This document shows, piece after piece, positions 5,001 to 9,417 of a DNA stretch of 9,417 bases (position 1 is the stretch's first letter; every line of letters begins with the position of its first letter). The stretch comes from Spirochaetaceae bacterium (GTDB lineage Bacteria > Spirochaetota > Spirochaetia > UBA9216). A program made the position numbers and the translations under genes. Where the stretch lies: contig JAQQAK010000149.1 in assembly GCA_028527945.1 (NCBI GenBank), forward strand, positions 1-9,417, read 5' to 3'. The notes beneath the pieces are model-generated. The model searched no databases. It was not told the DNA's origin and saw only the letters and a program-made list of their open reading frames with translations.

Positions 5001-5792
5001 GTGGAATATAAATATCTTAAATTTGAAAAAGAAGCAAACTCAGTACTTCTTACCTTTACAAATACCGCAAGCATGAATGCTTTAAGCACCGCGGTACTTA
5101 ATGAAATATCAGAAGCATTAACAGAAATAGAAAAGATGGCATCTGAAGATCCCGGAATAAGATGTCTTATACTAACAGGCGAAGGCAAAGCTTTTATTGC
5201 CGGAGCAGATATAAAAGAAATGGAAAATCTGACACCAATAGAAGCCTGCGATTTTTCTAAAAACGGTAACAGTATAATGCACAAAATAGAAAATCTAAAT
5301 ATTCCGGTAATTGCGGCCATTAATGGTTTTGCTCTTGGCGGAGGTCTTGAGGTTTGTCTGGCATGTGATTTTGCCTATGCATCAGAAAAGGCCAAATTAG
5401 GTTTTCCAGAAGCAACACTTGGTATTATCCCCGGATTCTGCGGAAACAAGAGGCTTGTTGATAGAATAGGCAAGGCTGCGGCAAAAGAGCTGATATACAC
5501 AGGACGTATGATAAAAGCTGAAGAGGCTCTAAGACTTGGGATTATTAACAAAATATGTCCTGCAGAAGAGCTAATGTCAGAGGTTACAAAACTTGCAGAA
5601 GAAATGACTAAGACTAGTCCCAATTCTGTAAAAGAAGCAAAAGATATGCTTAACACTTGCGTAGACAATGATCTTGAAACAATGCTTAAATTCGAGACCA
5701 ATAAATTCGGCTTAATTTTTAGTCATCCTGACGCAGTTGAAGGCAAAAAGGCTTTTGTCGAAAAAAGAAAACCTGTCTGGAAAGGCTGCTAA
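5001..5792 (+). CDS. crt: Crotonase / 3-hydroxybutyryl-CoA dehydratase (enoyl-CoA hydratase family)
   Basis: This protein dehydrates 3-hydroxybutyryl-CoA to crotonyl-CoA, the step between Hbd and Bcd. From the GTG start it has 263 residues, typical for Crt. The oxyanion-hole/CoA segments are GKAFIAGADIKEM (62-74) and ALGGGLEVCLACD (111-123). Both catalytic glutamates are present, Glu117 (GGGLE) and Glu137 (FPE), spaced 20 residues as in rat enoyl-CoA hydratase Glu144/Glu164. The C-terminal helix region ends EGKKAFVEKRKPVW. Odd point: the usual PGFGGTQRL loop after the second Glu reads PGFCGNKRL (144-152), with Cys147, Asn149 and Lys150; the effect is unknown. It follows hbd by 13 bases, is surely co-transcribed, and precedes a hairpin terminator. 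The GTG start rather than ATG at 4944 is chosen from the GGAG at 4991. Confidence 0.93.
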   Translation: MEYKYLKFEKEANSVLLTFTNTASMNALSTAVLNEISEALTEIEKMASEDPGIRCLILTGEGKAFIAGADIKEMENLTPIEACDFSKNGNSIMHKIENLNIPVIAAINGFALGGGLEVCLACDFAYASEKAKLGFPEATLGIIPGFCGNKRLVDRIGKAAAKELIYTGRMIKAEEALRLGIINKICPAEELMSEVTKLAEEMTKTSPNSVKEAKDMLNTCVDNDLETMLKFETNKFGLIFSHPDAVEGKKAFVEKRKPVWKGC

Positions 5793-5815
5793 AACATCCT
5801 ATACCAATTAGAATG

Positions 5816-5852
5816 GGCATCTTTCTGTTTTAGACAGATGCCTATTTCTTTG
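5816..5852 (+). terminator. Hairpin terminator after crt, overlapping the ppk2 stop codon
   Basis: GGCATCT (5816-5822) pairs with AGATGCC (5836-5842); the loop can add a small CTGT/ACAG stem in an alternative fold. TATTTCTTTG follows as an interrupted U-tract on the plus strand. It lies 23 bases after the crt stop. The stop codon of the convergent polyphosphate kinase gene begins at its right foot, so the stem may also help end that transcript, although the minus-strand tail is less U-rich. Confidence 0.68.
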
Positions 5853-6651
5853 TTAACTTCTCAGGATAGATTCTTTTTATCCATTTTTGGCTGTCAAGCG
5901 GCGGCCTCTCATATCCTTTTGGCTTTTGCCTTTCAGGAAGTTCAATAGGTTCTGGTGTTAAATCTTTATAAGGAATCTGTTTTAAAAAATGATTTATGGT
6001 ATTAAGTCTGGCACAATATTTGTCATCAGCATCAACAACATTCCATGGAGAATCAGGCAAATCAGAAAACTCAAACATGGCATCCTTTGCCTTGGAGTAT
6101 TCAACCCATTTTGAACGGGCAGTCATATCCATAGGACTCAACTTCCACCTCTTGGCCGGATTTTTAAGCCTGTCCTCAAATCTTTTCTCCTGTTCTTCAT
6201 CACTAACTGAAAACCAGTACTTAACAAGAATAATACCGCTTCTAATAAGCATACGCTCAAACTCAGGCAAAGAACGCTTAAACTCGTTATATTGTTCATC
6301 TGTGCAAAACCCCATAACACGCTCAACACCGGCTCTGTTGTACCAGGATCTGTCAAAAAAGACCATTTCACCAGCAGAAGGAAGATGTTCAACATAACGC
6401 TGAAAATACCATTGTGTTTTTTCTTTTTCAGTAGGAACAGGTAATGCAACAATTCTTGCACCACGAGGATTAAGTCCAGCAGTAAGAACCTTTATAACAC
6501 CACCCTTCCCTGCCGCATCTCGTCCTTCAAATAAAACAACAACTTTTTTACCTTTATTTTTTATCCATTGCTGTTGTTTTACAAGCTCAGTCGTTAATCT
6601 TTTTAATTCTTTTAGATAAACTTTTTTCTTCAACTTGGATTTATTTCCCAT
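5842..6651 (-). CDS. ppk2: Polyphosphate kinase 2 (PPK2), single-domain type
   Basis: PPK2 enzymes transfer phosphate between polyphosphate and nucleotides, mostly making ATP or GTP from the diphosphate; they are cytosolic. Its 269 residues match one P-loop kinase domain. The Walker A motif is FEGRDAAGKGG (41-51), followed by the Walker B region MVFFDRSWYNRAGVERVMGF (96-115). The lid segment is RLKNPAKRWKLSPMD (161-175) and then WVEYSKAKDAMF (182-193). The basic N-terminus (KSKLKKKVYLKELKRL) and C-terminal PPLDSQKWIKRIYPEKL are typical of the short class I form, which prefers nucleoside diphosphates. The exact class is inferred from length and overall look, not from a decisive residue. AGGAG lies eight bases before the ATG. 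It is convergent with crt and divergent from the GGDEF gene, so probably monocistronic. No functional link with the butyrate genes is evident. Confidence 0.93.
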   Translation of the reverse strand: MGNKSKLKKKVYLKELKRLTTELVKQQQWIKNKGKKVVVLFEGRDAAGKGGVIKVLTAGLNPRGARIVALPVPTEKEKTQWYFQRYVEHLPSAGEMVFFDRSWYNRAGVERVMGFCTDEQYNEFKRSLPEFERMLIRSGIILVKYWFSVSDEEQEKRFEDRLKNPAKRWKLSPMDMTARSKWVEYSKAKDAMFEFSDLPDSPWNVVDADDKYCARLNTINHFLKQIPYKDLTPEPIELPERQKPKGYERPPLDSQKWIKRIYPEKLTKK

Positions 6652-6697
6652 ATCTCAATCTCCTGGTCAAGATTTTATAAAACATTGATTATTATTG

Positions 6698-6727
6698 ATT
6701 CTAACCCCTATCATTAATAAAAAGCAA
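6698..6727 (-). promoter_or_regulatory. Possible ppk2 promoter
   Basis: On the minus strand TTGCTT (6722-6727) is followed after 18 bases by TAGAAT (6698-6703), a five-of-six match to TATAAT, about 46 bases upstream of the start codon. The -35 is weak and the region is AT-rich, so this is tentative. Confidence 0.35.
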
Positions 6728-6794
6728 ATTTATAAAATTTTTTATCCAAAAACTGGCAATACAAAATTCAATATACAATAATTATAAAAGATAC

Positions 6795-6817
6795 CTGATA
6801 TAGAAAAACTGTATCAG
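6795..6817 (+). promoter_or_regulatory. Stem-loop in the leader of the diguanylate cyclase gene
   Basis: CTGATATAG (6795-6803) and CTGTATCAG (6809-6817) form a nine-pair stem, one pair being T-G, around an AAAAA loop, 36 bases before the ATG. ATTATTTAGTATTTT follows, so it could weakly attenuate transcription. The left arm CTGATAT also complements ATATCAG at 6844-6850 exactly, right beside the weak GGGA ribosome binding site, so two exclusive folds are possible. Confidence 0.4.
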
Positions 6818-6853
6818 ATTATTTAGTATTTTCGATTTGCGGGATATCAGAAT

Positions 6854-8002
6854 ATGACTGAAACAAATATTTTAGAACAATTTAATCAAATGCAACAAAT
6901 GGGGGCTTTAGATAATCTTTCATCCCTAAAGAAAGAAAATATAGAATTAGAAAAAATAGTAGCAGACGCCTCAGCTCTTATAGGACATTCAACAGTTGAC
7001 GGGATGAGAGAATTTATGATTTCGAGAATCCTTGATCACTTCATACCGCAATATTTAACTTTTATAATTGAACCGCCGCGAGGAAATCATCTAAGACAAT
7101 ATACATACTGTAACCTGAAAGAAATTGATGAAACGATGCCGGAAAAATATTATTTAATTCTAAAAGAACATCTGGCAGAGAAAAAAGGTGCTGTATCTTT
7201 TACAGACATCGAAAAAGAAATGGGCTGTAGTATATTTTGCCAAGACTTTAGAAAATTTCAACCAGATTTAATCTATCCAATGCATGGAATAGGTGGTGTT
7301 TACGGAATAGTAGTACTTGGTAAAAAGTTTACTTCTGATAATTACAACAAACTTGAAAAGATGTATATGGAAAAAATGATTAGATTCCTTTCAGTCAGCA
7401 TCCAAAACAGTCTGCACCATGAAAGCTCAATTACAGATCCAAAAACAGGACTCTTTAATTATTATTACTTCATAAGCCGTGTTAACCAGGAGATTGCACA
7501 TACAAGACGGCGTGGGCCTCACTCTGGGGTTATGATTATTGATGTAGATCACTTTAAAAAATTTAACGACACCTATGGTCATGTTGCCGGAGATGAGGCT
7601 CTTTTAAAACTTTCAAAAGAATTAAAAAAATGTACAAGAGAAGAAGACTGTGTTGCAAGATTCGGCGGAGAAGAATTTTCAATATTGATAGTAGACTGCA
7701 GTCCTGATCCACTAATCGCTGTAGCAGAAAGAATCAGAACTGCGACAGAAAAAATGATAATAAATTTTGAATCTCAAAAACTAAAAATTACAGTCAGTAT
7801 TGGAGCAAGAATTATTGATTCGAGTCTTGCGCCTGACGCGACAGCCGTTAAATTACTCGAAGATGCGGACAAAGCTCTTTATGAGGCTAAAAATGGAGGC
7901 AGAAACAGAGCACGGCTATACGCGTCAGGCTTTTTAGAAAGAGCAACATTTTCCAGAAACGATCTGCTCACAGTAGAAGGCTCACAACGACTTGCGCAAT
8001 AA
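6854..8002 (+). CDS. GGDEF-domain diguanylate cyclase with GAF-like sensor region
   Basis: It makes the second messenger c-di-GMP from two GTP. The GGDEF domain spans about residues 192-356 of 382: SITDPKTGLFNYYYF opens it, IIDVDHFKKFND (228-239) supplies metal-binding Asp230, and the active-site loop is GGEEF (271-275), an active variant. RxxD of the inhibitory site is present as REED (262-265), exactly five residues before GGEEF, so feedback inhibition by c-di-GMP is expected. SIGARI (315-320) and ADKALYEAKNGGRNR (338-352) complete the fold. Residues about 40-185 look like a GAF-type small-ligand sensor, preceded by a short helix or coiled coil (18-38); no transmembrane segment or signal peptide is seen, so it is cytoplasmic. 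The N-terminus recalls treponemal diguanylate cyclases, from memory. The start is the first ATG; its ribosome binding site (GGGA at 6841) is weak and about ten bases away. The signal sensed is unknown. Confidence 0.92.
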   Translation: MTETNILEQFNQMQQMGALDNLSSLKKENIELEKIVADASALIGHSTVDGMREFMISRILDHFIPQYLTFIIEPPRGNHLRQYTYCNLKEIDETMPEKYYLILKEHLAEKKGAVSFTDIEKEMGCSIFCQDFRKFQPDLIYPMHGIGGVYGIVVLGKKFTSDNYNKLEKMYMEKMIRFLSVSIQNSLHHESSITDPKTGLFNYYYFISRVNQEIAHTRRRGPHSGVMIIDVDHFKKFNDTYGHVAGDEALLKLSKELKKCTREEDCVARFGGEEFSILIVDCSPDPLIAVAERIRTATEKMIINFESQKLKITVSIGARIIDSSLAPDATAVKLLEDADKALYEAKNGGRNRARLYASGFLERATFSRNDLLTVEGSQRLAQ

Positions 8003-8004
8003 TC

Positions 8005-9417
8005 TTATTTCTCTAAAAAACCTAAAGCGCCAGGTCCATCTCCAACAGAATAACTACTACTCTCAGAATAATTATATGGAGAGCTGTCACCAGCAACAGA
8101 AATAGTCTTTACAGAATCTCCAGAATAAAAACTAATATATAGAAGATTATCATCAGAATCGTAATATAAACCTGAATAATAGTCACTTTCAGAATTGTCC
8201 GCTTCCAGAATAAAATCTGATGATGAATGAAGGACTGAATAATCTGATGATTCTGAGCCATAACTATAAGACTGAATTCCTCCAACACCAGCAAGATATA
8301 CAACACCCCGAGAGTCATCTATAGCATTTCTAAAGCCCGATGGAGAGCCTCCGATATTAAGCCATGTAAGGACTGAAGGAGAATCAGGATCTGATATATC
8401 CAAAACAATTATTACACCATCATCAGAATTTGTCCCAGGCTTCTCATCTCCACTGCTATAACCATCAGGGATATATTCAGAATCTGAATAATACTTTGCG
8501 CTTCCACCGTTTGTCCCGGTACAGATCACATTAAGCCTATCTCCAAGAATAAAAACAGACTGAGGGTTAAGTCCGTTTCCGGGAAAATAACTTCCAGTAC
8601 CAAAAGATGAGCCTGCCGCCGCGTAGAAAAGTGATTCAAGATCAATTTCTTTAACAAGAGAAAAAGATAAATCTGAATCAGAAGCCCCATCAGCCATTGC
8701 ATCTGCGTTAAAACTAAAAATACTTATTGTTGCCTCACGGAAATAACCGGGAGCCTGAACATATCTGCCTGAATCAGCCGGATATTCTGCCAAACTTCCA
8801 TCTGACTCTGTCATAAGTATAGATGCGTCATAACGAACATTAGAAACATACAGCCTCGAAGAACTTCCATCAGATAGAACAGCACCGCCTGTTGCACAAC
8901 GTGAATGATTATCTCCTACAGCATTTTTCAATGTTGAAGAAACCTGAGTTTCATCATTTGCGTCACTTGAGATACTTACATCTTCAAAACAAGATAAAAA
9001 AGAGTAATCTGTTTCAGGTTCTGAGAGATTCACAGCCTGAAGTTCATCTGTCTCAAAGCCGGCACAAAAAATCCAGCTTGTTCCATCTACAGGAATGAAA
9101 CACATTGGATTATATCCATTCTCAAAATAGTGCCTTCCGTCATCTACATAATCCAGACTTTCCGCGTTATAGCTTTCAATACTATTTTGACCAGAAAGAA
9201 CAACATAGATAGTATCATCCTGTATAAGGATATCTGAAGGAATTGCGTTATTTGTTCCGCTATGACCTACAGTTTGAATATTGTTATAGACTGTTCCTGT
9301 TTCAGAATCTATAGCGCTAATACTTTCAGCGCTGCCATTTAAAACTAAAAGAGATCTGGATGGAGAGGCCTTCATATAAGCCTGATAATCAGTAAGCGTT
9401 TCAGGCTCACAAGACAA
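8005..9417 (-). CDS. Serine-rich, propeller-like putative lipoprotein (5' end beyond the window)
   Basis: The reading frame runs off the right edge; 470 codons plus stop are visible. The first visible residues read Leu-Ser-Cys-Glu (the TTG at 9415-9417 is an internal codon, not a convincing start). LSC fits the last residues of a lipobox, with Cys (9409-9411) as the lipidated residue, but the hydrophobic stretch before it is out of view. About one residue in six is serine, with many Asp, Tyr and Gly. Segments such as SDILIQDDTIYVVLSGQNSI, SSSRLYVSNVRYD, IIVLDISDPDSPSVLTWLNI and DDNLLYISFYSGDSVKTISV look like beta-propeller blades of the YVTN/NHL/YncE kind, ending SVGDGPGALGFLEK. A surface or periplasmic binding or scaffold role is plausible but unproven. 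Its stop is two bases from that of the convergent diguanylate cyclase gene, with no terminator in between. Confidence 0.75.
   Translation of the reverse strand: MSCEPETLTDYQAYMKASPSRSLLVLNGSAESISAIDSETGTVYNNIQTVGHSGTNNAIPSDILIQDDTIYVVLSGQNSIESYNAESLDYVDDGRHYFENGYNPMCFIPVDGTSWIFCAGFETDELQAVNLSEPETDYSFLSCFEDVSISSDANDETQVSSTLKNAVGDNHSRCATGGAVLSDGSSSRLYVSNVRYDASILMTESDGSLAEYPADSGRYVQAPGYFREATISIFSFNADAMADGASDSDLSFSLVKEIDLESLFYAAAGSSFGTGSYFPGNGLNPQSVFILGDRLNVICTGTNGGSAKYYSDSEYIPDGYSSGDEKPGTNSDDGVIIVLDISDPDSPSVLTWLNIGGSPSGFRNAIDDSRGVVYLAGVGGIQSYSYGSESSDYSVLHSSSDFILEADNSESDYYSGLYYDSDDNLLYISFYSGDSVKTISVAGDSSPYNYSESSSYSVGDGPGALGFLEK

Noticed and set aside
5842..8002. A functional system linking polyphosphate kinase 2 and the diguanylate cyclase
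   Set aside because: They are divergent with about 200 bases between them; a link through GTP supply is imaginable, but nothing in the sequence beyond adjacency supports it.
9415..9417. TTG at the right edge as the start of the last gene
   Set aside because: It lies exactly at the window boundary, and the next residues (Ser-Cys) look like the end of a lipoprotein signal peptide, so the real start should be outside the window.
1..9417. CRISPR array, insertion sequence, toxin-antitoxin or defence cassette
   Set aside because: I saw no regularly spaced repeats, transposase motifs, terminal inverted repeats or small gene pairs; apart from the integrase remnant the genes are ordinary metabolic and signalling genes.

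Overview
The window looks like chromosomal DNA of an AT-rich anaerobic bacterium, most likely a spirochete of the Treponema type. That assignment is inference. It rests on the combination of a clostridial-type butyryl-CoA module, a GAF-like/GGDEF protein whose N-terminus resembles treponemal diguanylate cyclases as I remember them, a short integrase remnant of a style common in treponemes, and a serine-rich putative lipoprotein. No ribosomal RNA or other strong taxonomic marker is present.

Layout. Positions 1-433 hold no intact gene. They carry the decayed N-terminus of a tyrosine-recombinase-like integrase (minus strand) and a strong palindrome, both directly downstream of a tRNA-Pro(GGG) gene (434-507, minus) that has its own promoter. 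Next comes a minus-strand operon, bcd-etfB-etfA (3840 down to 696), closed by a 14-bp-stem hairpin at 618-651. A 292-bp divergent control region (3841-4132) separates it from the plus-strand pair hbd-crt (4133-5792), which ends in a hairpin terminator. A PPK2-type polyphosphate kinase (5842-6651, minus) and a diguanylate cyclase (6854-8002, plus) are divergent from each other. The last gene (8005 to the right edge, minus) is a 5'-truncated, serine-rich, propeller-like protein whose visible start resembles the end of a lipoprotein signal peptide.

How the genes work together. Hbd, Crt and Bcd/EtfBA catalyse three consecutive steps: acetoacetyl-CoA to 3-hydroxybutyryl-CoA, to crotonyl-CoA, to butyryl-CoA. 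EtfA carries an extra N-terminal domain with two complete [4Fe-4S] cysteine motifs, and EtfB has the DGDTAQVGP loop of the bifurcating-type family. The complex is therefore predicted to couple crotonyl-CoA reduction by NADH to ferredoxin reduction. Thiolase and the terminal butyrate-forming enzymes are not in the window. The order differs from the usual single crt-bcd-etfBA-hbd operon: the module is split into two divergent transcripts sharing one control region, with a palindrome placed exactly between the -35 and -10 of the predicted hbd promoter.

I found no convincing wholly new system. The best leads are the ferredoxin-fused EtfA, the loss of the cofactor-specifying Asp in Hbd (Ser33), the architecture of the divergent control region, and the integrase scar beside tRNA-Pro.
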